Assembly (NCBI RefSeq): GCF_018873765.1
Contig: NC_057916.1
Location: 13,660,001-13,724,000 of the forward strand
From: Telopea speciosissima
Taxonomy: Eukaryota; Streptophyta; Magnoliopsida; Proteales; Proteaceae
Reading direction: 5' to 3'
Length of the DNA stretch: 64,000 nt
A program made the translations under genes and the position numbers. Below the pieces are notes generated by a model. That model made no database searches and was not told where the DNA came from. It saw nothing but the letters and a program-made list of their open reading frames with translations. The stretch's first letter is position 1. Each line of letters opens with the position of its first letter. Below, one piece after another: positions 1-9,776 of the stretch.

Positions 1-981
1 TTGGCATAGGCCGAACTAGCGAGCCCAGAATTGGGGATTGTAGGGCTCAATCCCACGCACATTATTTCGTGACCGTTCTAAGTAAACACCAAAGTGCAGG
101 TCACGACAAACCAGAAAGTAAGAAACCCAAAGAACAAAATGGGCTAATGGGTCATGCAGAGCAGAAGCAAGCCGAGTGCGGATGCTTGAAGAAGAATGAA
201 AAGGAATAAAAAGCTTACTAGGCCGAACTTCGAGAAGCTGTAGGAAGAAAAGAAAACAAGCAGTTAAAGGGTGGATGACCGGACATCTAAGAAATTTGAA
301 ACCTGCAACTGGGTAGTTCCTGTCACAAGGAGGAGGGCTAAATTCTGGGAATAAGCGTGCAACCATTGCTGGAGTACCTAAGAAGGGTCTCCCTCATTAG
401 CAAAGTTAGAACGAACTAGCTCATTGCAACCTCAGTATAAAGTAGACAGGAAGAATAAAGCAAGGTCAATTATCGGCCAAAGCATTAGCCAATCTAAGAT
501 AAGCCTTGGTGTTTTTGTCTGCCCAAGTACATATTAGGCATCAACAGTCGACAGATCCAAAATAACAGGAAACCACATGCTCTTGACGGTCAACTGAGCC
601 TTGGGTTTTTTGGAAACAAGTTAGATATAAAGAATAAGTTAACTGTTTTGAAAAATCCAGGCCCCATTCTTCACCGAAACCATCAGAGTCTCCATTAAAT
701 TCCTCGCCCTTAGGCCAAAGACCTAAGAGAGCATTTATGTTGAGAAGAGTAGGGCTCATCATGCCACAACTAAAGTGAAAGGAATTGGTGGATCTAGACC
801 AGAAACAGAGGGCACCTTGCAGGAGGTTGGTATTATAGGGAATGAAAATTTGGGACATGTGAATGGCATTATACATGCCAAGATTATTCCAAACCTCGGC
901 CTTCTCCGTAGATACCCTGTCAGCCCAAGCATTCCAATCTCCAAAGCGAGAGGGCCACAAATGAGTTCGGGATAGACACAA
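1..981 (-). pseudogene. Plant mobile domain (PMD) protein remnant, 3' part off the window edge
   Basis: Two minus-strand open stretches (981-541 and 366-16) read as parts of one plant mobile domain protein. The first carries the block FWSRSTNSFHFSCGMMSPTL followed by LLNINALLGLWPKG, the usual PMD pattern of 'F-W-x3-T-x-x-F-x-F-x-x-G-x-M-x-P-T-L-x-D-x-x-x-L-x-G-L'. The second has a LFPEF core and ends with the late PMD-type string GIEPYNPQFWAR, continuing off the left edge. Between them (about 366-540) the frame is broken by several stops, so this copy is dead. PMD domains occur in host MAIL/MAIN-type proteins and in plant transposable elements; which parent this had cannot be told here. The coding start is not visible. 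An LTR element begins only 50 bp beyond the N-terminal side. Domain recognition is from memory of family patterns. Confidence 0.68.
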
Positions 982-1030
982 AAGGATTCCGAAGGTTAGG
1001 ACCTAATGTAAAGTGACAGGAGAATGGAAC

Positions 1031-1740
1031 TGATGCATGTAGAAATTGGCTAACAATGTTTTTTTTTTCAGAACCTGGTCCACATGTTGGTACAAGAGCA
1101 GAACCAAGTCCAAGACCAGACCCACAGCCTAGTCTGGCCGGGTTCAGTTCCAGCCCTGCCCAACCAATTGTGGACTCCTAGAGCAGTCAAAGTTCTGGCC
1201 AGCAGATTCTTTTTGTGTCTTTTCATATTCCAATGTAGCATTAAGTGCCTTCCATTATCAATTTTTAAAGTCTTGTTTGTAGGTCCTATGTCTTGGGGGT
1301 AGTTTTCCATATCTAGGACTTGTTATCTATGTATAGGGAATTCCAAAGGGGTATTGGAATTCTAAGGGTCTTTTTTATGATTATTTTGCTGTACTCAAAA
1401 TTTCTATCTCTATATAATGCAAGTTCTGGCTGCTCTCAAAAGGCAACCATGAATTGAAAACAAAGTACTCTCTTTGAGAACTTTTGCTTGTGAGACTCAA
1501 GTGGAATCAAGGTGGGACTCTTTCGATCGTGACTTCGGTGGGACTCCAATGGTTGGGCAACTAGTGGGACTCTAGGCTGCCACCTATATGTCGTCATCTT
1601 CAACTATCATCATCCATTCCCTGCAGCCACCCTCCATCAACCTCCATCATACCCTACCCATAACCCACTCAAACCAGATTCAGATCAGAACCCTCTTCCA
1701 GATTCGATCTTGGCTTGCTTACCCTCTCGGGTTTGCATCA
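1031..1740 (+). repeat. 5' LTR of the gag-only retrotransposon (710 bp)
   Basis: Starts TGATGCA and ends TGCATCA, a perfect 7-bp terminal inverted pair, and is followed two bases later by the primer-binding-like site. Homologous along its length to 4909-5591, with scattered substitutions and small indels. A TATA-like TATATAATG lies near 1412, the right place for the LTR promoter. Confidence 0.85.
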
Positions 1741-1741
1741 T

Positions 1742-1758
1742 TTTGGTATTAGAGCATG
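1742..1758 (+). promoter_or_regulatory. Primer-binding site of the gag-only element
   Basis: TTTGGTATTAGAGCATGG directly follows the 5' LTR. It resembles the common plant LTR-element primer site TGGTATCAGAGC (initiator tRNA-Met 3' end) with a C-to-T change. The gag ATG overlaps it at 1756. Confidence 0.6.
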
Positions 1759-1883
1759 GCTGGAAGTGAGAATAATTCTGTTATATTACAGCAGATTGTT
1801 GATTCATTAAAAGGTCTTGAATAAACAAGTGTTGGCCTTTGAGCAACGTCAACCCTTCAGCTCGGTTATGTCTGGCGGTTCTT

Positions 1884-3943
1884 TTTTTTTTGGGTGAATA
1901 AAAAATTCATTACCAAAGGAAAGAAAAAAGGGGGGGGCGGGGGAGAGAATACAAGCAAGCACGAACCAATTACAAAGCTCTACCAAAAAAGGCAAGAACT
2001 TGAAAAAAAGAGGGCAAAAACCCCAACAAAAACCAACACGCTAAAGAAAGGAAAAAACTCCTAGACTGCAAGAGACACCCAAGCCAGCCTCCACGAACAC
2101 ACTCTATCCCGGGTCCAAAGTCTCACGGCAAAAAGCATGATCTCTGATATCTAAGCTCAGAGGCAAAACCTTCTCCGAGCAGGGAAGGGAGTAGGCTATG
2201 TAGGGGTAATTCTTAGGGAAAGGAGGGGAGCTAGGGTTGCGACGACGAAAGACTCGAAGGGGAGTGGGGGCAATAGGATGGGCCACAGCGGAGGGGATCC
2301 ATACTTGGAGTGAAAGCCCAAACTAGGGAGGGCAAGGAGAGGAGGGTTAAAACAATGGGCCAAAAGGGAAGAATTTACAGGCCCATTAGGCCCAGCAGGA
2401 ATAGCCAAGGAGGAGGGGAAGGTGGGCCTGGGCATAGAGGGAAAAGGAAGAAGAGTAGGGACTACAGGGGGGCCCACAAAGGGGGATACGCATGGGGAAG
2501 AAGGGAGAGAGGTACGAAGGATCAAAAAGGGTTTCTTTTGCCCTTTGAGGAAGTTTGAAATCCCTATGTTCAAAAGCACAGGACTGGAAGAGGGCATGAC
2601 GGGGATGGAAGGAGCGTTAGAGGGGATCAGGCGAAAGGGCCAGCGCCAGCGCCTCAGAAGGAAGAGCAAGGATGGCAGAGCGTCAAAGGGATCAGGCGAA
2701 GAGTCCAAGGGGAGGAAACGATTATGACCAGCGGTCCTTAGGCCATTAGAGACCATCGGACAGGAGGTAGTAACAGGGGGTGAACAGAGGGGGAAGAGGA
2801 GGCGGAGACATGGCGGCGAGCAAGATTACCAGACCGCCGCCGGCGCCGGCCTTGAGAAGGAGAAGAATACGGGGCACCGTTACCAAGGGAGGAAACGATG
2901 GGAGCAATAGGGTCGATGGCAGGGGTGAGAGAATTTGGATGAGCGATGGGGTCGAGAGGTTTGAGAGAGGGTTGGGGGTTGGTTTCAGGAGTTTGGGAAA
3001 TGGAAGGAGGAGAAGGTAGGGACTAACAGTTGCCAAGGAAATGACCAAAAACTTTGCAGGAAGCACAATTGGGGGGGGGGGGGGAGACAAATCGAAGTTC
3101 ATGGATTGTTGGAAGGAAAATCCTTCATTATCAGTGACGGTAATAGAGGTGGGTAAAGGGACATCGGCAGTAACTTTGATATAGATTCTGGCAAAGGCAA
3201 GCCTATCTTGCTTCTTTGTTCTTCCATCTGAGAAGAGAGGCTTCCTAAGGACAGAGCCTACCACGCTGAGTCCATCCTCACACCAGAAGTGAAGCAGAAG
3301 CCTTGGTAGAGAGACCCAGAGAGGGGTAGAGCTGAGGTCGAGCTTGTTGAGTTGCAGGTATCGATCCCATTGTCTAAGGAAAATTGGTTTCCTGCCAACA
3401 TTCCATGGACCACCTTCAAGAACACGAGATTTGTCAAGCTCGTCAGAAAATTTGAAGATGAAAAAGCCGTTATCAAGCAAGTAAGTCTCAACAGAACCTA
3501 GTAGTTTCCATTGCTTGGGAAGGGAGTTTCTGACTATGGGGAAGGTGGGACGGCTACCAATAAAATGCCCTACAAGGCATGTTTCTCATTTGCGAGCTTC
3601 ATTGACCAGGAGGATAGAATCGTACCGGGAAATCTTGGTGGAACCAATAAAGGTTGGGGGGAACAAAATGTAAACGGTGGCCATCTCCAGAAGGAGACTT
3701 GGAGTTGCCGAAAAGGGAGGACCAAGAAAGGTCAGGAGTTGGGGGACCAGCAGAGGGGTGGCGGGAGGTAGGAGAAGATGGGAGAGAGGGAGGGGGAGGG
3801 TCCTCGGGTGGCGGCGGTGCCACCCCACGAAGGTCGGATATGGGAGATTTCAGATCATCGAGGTTATGTGCTTCCAGGCCAAGCAAATCTTACTCTCTGA
3901 TACCATGTTAGCAAACCTGAATTAGAGAATAATGCTTGGATCT
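1884..3943 (-). mobile_element. LINE insertion carrying only ORF1 (no reverse transcriptase)
   Basis: The plus strand begins with a poly-T run (the LINE poly-A tail on the minus strand) next to a typical plant LINE 3' end, and the insertion is flanked by a near-perfect 14-bp target-site duplication: GTCTGGCGGTTCTT (1870-1883) and GTCTGGCAGTTCTT (3944-3957). The 2.06-kb body holds an ORF1 with a DUF4283-type domain and zinc knuckle, then a 3' region without endonuclease or reverse transcriptase. LINEs usually lose their 5' end, so keeping ORF1 while lacking ORF2 means either an internal deletion before insertion or an ORF1-only non-autonomous family. It interrupts the gag frame of the LTR element and is therefore younger. 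Confidence 0.85.
2746..3886 (-). pseudogene. LINE ORF1, DUF4283-type RNA-binding protein with zinc knuckle, frameshifted
   Basis: Frames on the minus strand add up to a plant LINE ORF1. A proline-rich N-terminus (3886-3600) leads to SWSSLFGNSKSP, then the DUF4283 block with GFFIFKFSDELDKSRVLEGG and PWNVGRKPIFLRQWD (about 3470-3360). A CCHC knuckle of the pattern C-x2-C-x4-H-x4-C (NCASCKVFGHFLGNC) is encoded around 3030-3070 but in a different frame. The shift falls at a homopolymer of about 12 G on the plus strand (3071-3082), so it may be a real mutation or a sequencing slip. A second shift lies near 3600. The C-terminal part is Pro/Ser-rich. ORF1 proteins bind LINE RNA. Confidence 0.75.
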
Positions 3944-4908
3944 GTCTGGCAGTTCTTATTATGCACTTCAGAAGTGAAGCCTGAAGTTCCTTACTTTGCT
4001 GGACAAAGGGACTCCTATCGATTCCTTGATTGGTTAAATTCTGTGGAGGACTATTTTCACTAGAGTGGCTTGAAAGAGGCACGAAAGCTTCAATTTGCGT
4101 ACTCACGACTGGCCGGTGAAGCTCTAGATTGGTGGAGATACATTGAACACAAGCTTAAAGTTCGAAGAGCAATCCTAGTACTTGGAAAGACATGAAGCGT
4201 GAGTTGGAAGCCAAGTATTTACCAGAACGTTTCAAACAAGATCTCACCCCTCAACAAGATTACCAACACAACATTTAAAGCTGAAGAGAATTTCCAGCGG
4301 CCATATATGAAGTTCAGTTCGGCAGTGAGAGAATATTGGCAGTTTAACACCACCAATGTTCTGATGAAAGCTGAACTCAAAGTTACATTTCCAAAGGAAG
4401 TTGATAGAATGCCAATCAAGGAAAAGGAACTTAAGGACAAGGAAGAAATGCATTCGACTGAATCGACAAAGGAAGATGAAACAACATTAGTGAACGAAGC
4501 GGAGCCTGAAGCCAAGGAAGAAAATCCAGCACTTAGCAATGACAAGGAAGAGACGATATTTGAAGGTTCTACTGTAGAGGCCTACACTGAAGTGGTTGAA
4601 ACAATGGACGATGAGGTCATGATTCAGGAACTCAACAATGCAGTTGAGTTGGAGGTTGACACAAAAGTTCCAGAGGACTCTTTGGAAACACCCATCACCG
4701 CTGAGATTGATCGAAATGTCGAGCATATAGAGTTCATGATTCCTCCAAAGTTCTCCGAGGAGAAAGGACCACGTCTCGAAGACTTCTTTCCCTATGTTTG
4801 TGAGATGCCAGAATTTTATTATGGGTTGAAGCTGGACATTCATCACATGATGATTATTCCTTGTCTCTACAAAACTTGAGGTCGAGTTTTTTCTAAGAAG
4901 GGGAGAAT

Positions 4909-5591
4909 TGATGCAAGGAGAAATTGGCCAACAATGTTGTTTTTTTCAGAACCTGGTCCACATGTTGGTACAAGACCAGACCCACAACCTAGTCTGGCCT
5001 GGTTCAGATCCAGCTCTGCCCAACCAATTGTGGACTCCTAGAGCAGTCAAAGTTCTGGCCAGCAGATTCTTTTTGTGTTTTTTCATATTCGAATGCAGCA
5101 TTAAGTGCTTTCCATTATCAGTTTTCAAAGTCTTGTTTGTAGTTCCTATGTCTTTGGAACAACTTTCTAGGTCTTGGGGGTAGTTTTCCATATCTAGGAC
5201 TTGTTATATATGTATGGGGAATTCCAAATGGGTTTTGGATTTCTAAGGGTCTCTTTAATGGTTATTTTGCTGTATTCAAGATTTCTATCTCTATATAATG
5301 CAAGTCATGGCTGCTCTCGATAGGCAACCATGAATTGAAAACAAATTGCTCTCTTTGAGAACTTTTGCTTGTGAGACTCAGTGGGATCAAGGTGGGACTC
5401 CGGCGGTTGGGCAACTAGTGGGACTCTAGGCTGCCACTTATATATCGTCATCTTCAACTATCATTATCCTCATCAGCTCCATCATCCATTCCCTGCAGCC
5501 ACCCTCCATCAACCTCCATCATACCTACCCATAACCCACTCAAACCAGATTCAGATCAGAACCCTCTTCCAGATTCGGTCTAGGCTTGCTT
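4909..5591 (+). repeat. 3' LTR of the gag-only element, truncated
   Basis: Begins TGATGCA right after the purine tract and parallels the 5' LTR until about 5591 (GGCTTGCTT), where the expected last ~20 bases including TGCATCA are replaced by unrelated repeat sequence. Contains the same TATATAATG box (around 5293). Confidence 0.8.
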
Positions 5592-5593
5592 TT

Positions 5594-5840
5594 AGGAGAG
5601 AGCTTTTGTGGTGGGTCGTGATGGTGCCATAGATTTATGTATTGGTATTGTATCGGTCTTATCAGCCAATACGTATTAATATTGGCAGTGATGATACATA
5701 TGATATGTGTATCAATATCAACGTTGGTCGGTACCAATACGGCACAGATACAGTAAAAAAGTGATTTTTTTACTGGAATCGGCCCGATGTGGATCAATAT
5801 GACTGATAAGGATCGGTATGAACTGCGACCAATACCAGCA
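5594..5840 (+). repeat. Dispersed repeat, inverted copy at 38560-38715
   Basis: The string GCTTTTGTGG-(T/A)-GGGTCGTGAT followed by CCATAGATTTA and by many GGTAT/GATAC-type words recurs in reverse complement at 38560-38715. Similar 'tatcggtatc' rich text is present at 33170-33350 and 25790-25930. No coding capacity; class unknown. It starts exactly where the adjoining 3' LTR breaks off. Confidence 0.55.
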
Positions 5841-6565
5841 CTGATACCATAAACTAAAACCTTTGGCTGGTGCTGCAAGCGACCATCCGAGGCATAGAAC
5901 AGCAGTAGATCTTGAAATTCAAGGTTATTAGGAGAATTTTTTATCTCATCAGATATGAATCTGGACAAGTTTAGAGGTTTATCCAATCGATTGCTCCTCC
6001 ATCATTAAGGATTGAAGGACTATTAGTGGGAGACTCTTCTCCTCATGTTCCTTACAAAAGACTCTCCAGGACCACTGCTGCGAAGAACTCCCTTTGTTCA
6101 AATTAAGTGTAAAGGGAAGATGATTGAGCATCCATACCTGTCACTCCCCCAAATTATTTTTTAGCATTTGCAGGAGGCTTCGTGGAATGCATTTCGAAAG
6201 GTGAACCCTAGGATGTGGGTGAACCGTCTTTTAGGGGTGAAGGAAAACTTTTTCCTACCGACATGGCCCAAATTTTGTGGATAAGTAGACTTTGGGTTCA
6301 TGGAAAGCATAGGGGAGTATATGATTAAAGTATTGATTTTGATAAGCAGCTTATGGAGAACGTCTGTTGTCAATCCACGGTTGGAAAAGCCCTAACATTT
6401 CACTATATGACGTGTAGTGACAATTTTTGTGGACCATCAAGGAAAGCTTATTTTGACGAGGCCGTGAAGCGGAGTGGCATTTTTCCTTATTTGTAGGGAT
6501 TACACCAAATTCCAACGTAATTACAAATCTACTGCTGATTTTGATTGGCTTAAGGGGTTTGAGAT
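5841..6565. other. Intergenic, nothing recognised
   Basis: Short ORFs on both strands only, with no domain or motif I recognise and no splice-supported reading frame. Confidence 0.5.
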
Positions 6566-6830
6566 GGATCCGGCTCCTCTCCAGCGCAATTCCGAGCTAG
6601 ACGATATTTGGTGCACCCCCAGAGGTCAACACGGGGCCGAGGTGTCGTTCGAACGGCGATGATTGATGCACACCCCCGAGCTGGAAATTCCTCTCTCCAT
6701 TGCATGTGCACCATGCTCAGATGTGCGCATTCATCCTTGTCATTCGAACGGCACCTCGGCTGCATGTCAACCTCTGGGAGTGCGCCAGACATCGTCTAGC
6801 TCGGGGGTGAGCTGGAGAGGAGCCCGATCC
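6566..6830. mobile_element. 265-bp foldback element with ~110-bp inverted arms
   Basis: The left arm (GGATCCGGCTCCTCTCCAG at 6566, through CGAGCTAGACGAT, AGAGGTCAAC and CCGAGGTG) is repeated in reverse complement in the right arm up to 6830. The flanking 9-mers GTTTGAGAT (6557-6565) and GTCTGAGAC (6831-6839) agree at 7 of 9 positions and may be a decayed target-site duplication, the length used by Mutator-type elements. No coding capacity. A related single arm lies at 38440-38550. Confidence 0.65.
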
Positions 6831-7205
6831 GTCTGAGACCTACTCCATTTTTAACAAGGATGGCCATAATAGTCCGTGACACAAGTGAATCAGAATCTTC
6901 AGGTCAACCGAGCATTAGTCAGATTTGTCAGTCTTTTGCCTCTATTAGTAATTATAATGGGAGGTTGTTCTGTTTGGGAAAGTATCCTATGCCAGTGTTT
7001 TTCGTGTCTGTCTCTCTCCTCCCCCAAATAAGGGGCACAGATGTCTTTTTACAAGGGAATGAAAGAAATATACACATGGGAACGCTGGCATAAGTTATGC
7101 TCCTGACAAAGTACTTTTTCCCTTACAGTTAGGTTACTACATGTGTGTATATTTACCCAAATACATATGAATATGTTCAAACTATTAGTTTCATGAAAGA
7201 AAAAA

Positions 7206-7380
7206 GGGTAAATTACATGACACCCCCTGAACATCAGCCCATACTCAATTCACCCCCGCTTATTTGAAAAAACACACCCGTCCCCCTCTATTAGAGGACT
7301 ATATTACAACTTAGTCCTCACCGTTAGTTTTATGCAGTTAAGTTATGAAGTCAGAAAGTTAAATATTTTTGAGTCCCTAA
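7206..7380 (+). repeat. Left terminal inverted repeat of the Mutator-like element
   Basis: Pairs with 18310-18454 in reverse complement. Shared words include GTGACACCCCCTGA, CTTATTTGAAAA and ACACAC-CGTCC. The paired ends begin immediately inside the 9-bp duplication. Confidence 0.8.
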
Positions 7381-8092
7381 ACTACCCTTGGCCATGTGTA
7401 GAGTTACTTTTTTACCCTTGGATCTGAAAACCCCAAAATCGATTAGCTTCCTCACACCACTCTCTTCCTCACATGACCTGCAACTCAATCTCCGCCACTC
7501 CAATCGAGCAGAAGAGTCGGCGGAGAGAAGAAAGAGAAGAAATACAAAGAAAAGCAGCAACAAAATTAACTTTTTTTTTTTCTTAATTTGCAAATAGAAT
7601 TGCAGGGTATGAGAGGAGATAAAGAAAGGAGAAAAGAAAAAAAAAACCCTAGTTCTTCCCGTGAAATAAAAGATAAGCTTAAAGAAAAACATTAGAGGAT
7701 CTCCCCGTCAACTTCAAGTGAATGATTCATTTTCAAGATGGAGAGGGAAAGGAAAGAGAGAAAGATTGAACCAAGCTGAGACTAAGGTACCGTTTGACAA
7801 CGTTATTAGTGTTTTTGTGCCGTTTCTGATAAAAAACGTATTTTGGTGTTACCATTACCAGAATAACGTTACTGGCTTCCTGAAAGGTGTTTGATAAACC
7901 TGTTCCAGAAACGTATCCAGAACACTATTAATATTGAAAGATGTTTGATAAAACTTGTTTCTGTAATAGTTTTGTATTGATTAATATAAATTACAAAATT
8001 GCAATTTTGACTAAAATACATATAAAGTCATGGATGGTAGGACATTAAAAATTATTCTTAATAAAAAAAAATAAAATAAAATATTGAAAAAA

Positions 8093-8183
8093 GGGTCTTG
8101 GTGGATTCGAACCACCATCCCCTTGGAACATGCTTGGGACATCCTCATGTTCCAAGTGCTCTACCAATTTGAGCTAAAGACCC
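8093..8183 (-). tRNA. tRNA-like gene with an 11-bp extended anticodon hairpin (intron-like), identity uncertain
   Basis: On the minus strand a cloverleaf is clear. The acceptor stem GGGTCTT/AAGACCC is fully paired, the D stem GCTC/GAGC is paired, and the T arm GGTGG-TTCGAAT-CCACC is perfect. A-box (TAGCTCAAATTGG) and B-box (GGTTCGAATCC) sequences are both present. The 40-nt anticodon/variable region is 18 nt longer than usual and contains a perfect 11-bp inverted repeat CTTGGAACATG/CATGTTCCAAG around a 13-nt loop. One reading is an 18-nt intron after position 37 with anticodon CAT (Met), but base 33 would then be A rather than the conserved T. It may be a tRNA pseudogene or a tRNA-derived cargo of the surrounding TIR element. 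Confidence 0.45.
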
Positions 8184-9553
8184 GACAAGTAAAGTTTGAA
8201 ATTTACAAGTAACCATGAGACCATGCCACAAACCATGCTTCAATGATAATACTAAACACAATCATCCATTCATTCTACATGTCAAACAAAGTCAGAATAA
8301 ACAAATAAAAGAAAAGAAAAGAAAAATATCACAAAGCAAACATTAATAGATCACAAGTGGTAATCCAATGGAAGCACATCCTTATTTACTAAACGAGGAG
8401 TCCCAGCAGAATCTCATATTGAGGAACTGCTCAGCCAGTTGCATGAAACTGAACTATTTGGTGGCCTGTGGCCCAGGCCACTAAATAGCATGATCTTAAG
8501 GAGAGGATCAAAAAACCCTTTAAAGCTTTCATCATGAACCGAGAATTCGAGTTATAGCCTTCCTCAGTCACATTGGCATAACAGTAAACCATCTCGAACT
8601 GCCTCAGCTTCTCTTTGAACCATGTTCTGAGAATGAGCAGTCATTTCTCTCTGCAACAAAACTCATTTCTATCTCTATATGCAGAACCCTAACCATATTC
8701 TTTTGGACCTTTTCAACTCCTTCCTTGCCTACAGAACCATCACAATTTATTTTAACAAACCCTCTTGCATGAACAGTCAACCAACATTACATGTCTTTTC
8801 TCTTCCCAACTGTGTTGGTAATATTGACAAGCTTCTTCTTTTGTTTCAGTTCTCATAATATTGGCTTGATTTTTCGTTTATCAAACCATATGTTCTTATC
8901 AAGCTAGGTCTAGAGGAAGTACTTCATAAACTCACATAAGATAGGCTAGAATTCAAAGTGGGATTTCTAGGGGCAGCTAACAAATAGGAAAATAACTTGA
9001 TGATCCAAGTCTGATTGTCAACACTAGTCGACTAGCACCTCAACTTAAAGAGACTCTCAATAGAGAAAAGATTCACCAAGCATCATCCAAGCATCATGGT
9101 AACCAAGTATAAGATTTGTATTTCTTTTAACTGAAAGAGTGGTTTTTGCACTAGTCATTACATGCTGCTATCTTGCGGCAATGCTTCTCTGACACAACAA
9201 CAGCTACTCATACTTCACCCTTCAGACTTCAGGGCCAAGTATAACAACACCATCACAATGGGTTGCATTTGACAAGTACTCCATCAATCTAATACTGCAC
9301 AAGTTTTTCTACTTATTTCCAATTAAAACTTGGTTACCATAGTTGAGCCTTGGAAGCAATCATTACTCTCATATGCTAGTGTTGCATACAAACAACAGCC
9401 AAAGAGTATATTGGTCTGACAAAAAGAAAAATATATGAACTGCTGTTAAAACTTTTATATTCTAACATACACAAGAGAAAATATTACCATATCCCCCCCC
9501 CCCCAAAAAAAAAAAAAACAACCATCATAACCTTTACTCTTAATAAAGAAACC
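8184..9553. other. Interior of the PIF/Harbinger-like element, nothing recognised
   Basis: No recognised coding frame. A short palindrome (GTGGCCTGTGGCCCAGGCCAC, around 8461-8481) and a poly-C/poly-A junction at 9497-9520 are present. The 35 bp before the copia insertion (ACCATCATAACCTTTACTC) recurs slightly diverged just after it at 15110-15140, so the target was already a short tandem repeat. Confidence 0.45.
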
Positions 9554-9769
9554 TGTTAAGAAATAGAATGGTTTAATGCTTAAGTGAATCATATTGATTC
9601 CCTAAGCCTTTATTTATACTAATAAAAGAGAATTACATAAGACACTTATGCCCCTATATAGCTGACATAAGTATAAACAAAGGAAAGAGAATAAAAGAAT
9701 AAATAACAAATTAAAAGGAGAAAAGGACCAGAATACCCCTACGGTATTCTGGCCCCTATATCTCTAACA
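9554..9769 (-). repeat. 3' LTR of copia A (216 bp)
   Basis: In element orientation it begins TGTTAGAG and ends CTTAACA. A TATAAATAAAGG promoter box is read on the minus strand near 9619-9608. It differs from the partner LTR by a few bases. Confidence 0.9.
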
Positions 9770-9776
9770 CTCCCCC

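Larger units (their letters stand above)
1756..4879 (+). pseudogene. Broken gag of the LTR element, split by a LINE
   Basis: Reading starts at ATG 1756 (MAGSENNS), meets a stop after about 23 codons, and is then cut by the LINE. On the far side (3958-4250) frames read as a retrotransposon capsid: EVKPEVPYFAGQRDSYRFL, a tryptophan-rich LAGEALDWWRYIE, and RELEAKYLPERFKQDL, typical of Ty3-type gag. Stops and frameshifts interrupt it near 4060 and 4190. From about 4360 to 4879 a clean acidic tail rich in Glu, Lys and Asp remains open and stops just before the purine tract. No zinc knuckle is visible. The tail has no family I recognise. Confidence 0.7.
1031..5591 (+). mobile_element. Non-autonomous gag-only LTR retrotransposon (Ty3-type gag), 3' LTR truncated
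   Basis: Two direct repeats (1031-1740 and 4909-5591) flank an internal region that starts with a primer-binding-like site and ends with a purine tract (AAGAAGGGGAGAA, about 4896-4908). The only coding capacity is a gag-like frame; no protease, reverse transcriptase, RNase H or integrase is seen, so the element must have moved with enzymes from another element. The gag is interrupted by a LINE at 1884-3943. The right LTR loses its last ~20 bp, where an unrelated dispersed repeat begins, so no target-site duplication can be read. Calling the lineage Ty3-type rests on gag patterns alone. Confidence 0.8.

Noticed and set aside
2196-2756. 186-codon minus ORF, Pro/Leu-rich
   Set aside because: It lies in the C-terminal and 3' part of the LINE in a frame without recognisable domain; treated as part of the LINE, not a gene.
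3864-4106. Minus-strand ORF spanning the LINE/gag junction
   Set aside because: It crosses the target-site duplication and is the antisense of gag.
5540-5986. 148-codon minus ORF
   Set aside because: It spans the junction of an LTR and a dispersed repeat, so it is a chance frame.
9497-9520. Poly-C/poly-A junctions as regulatory sites
   Set aside because: These homopolymers (also at 3071, 15816, 33619, 43960, 55946) are low-complexity sequence or possible sequencing artefacts.
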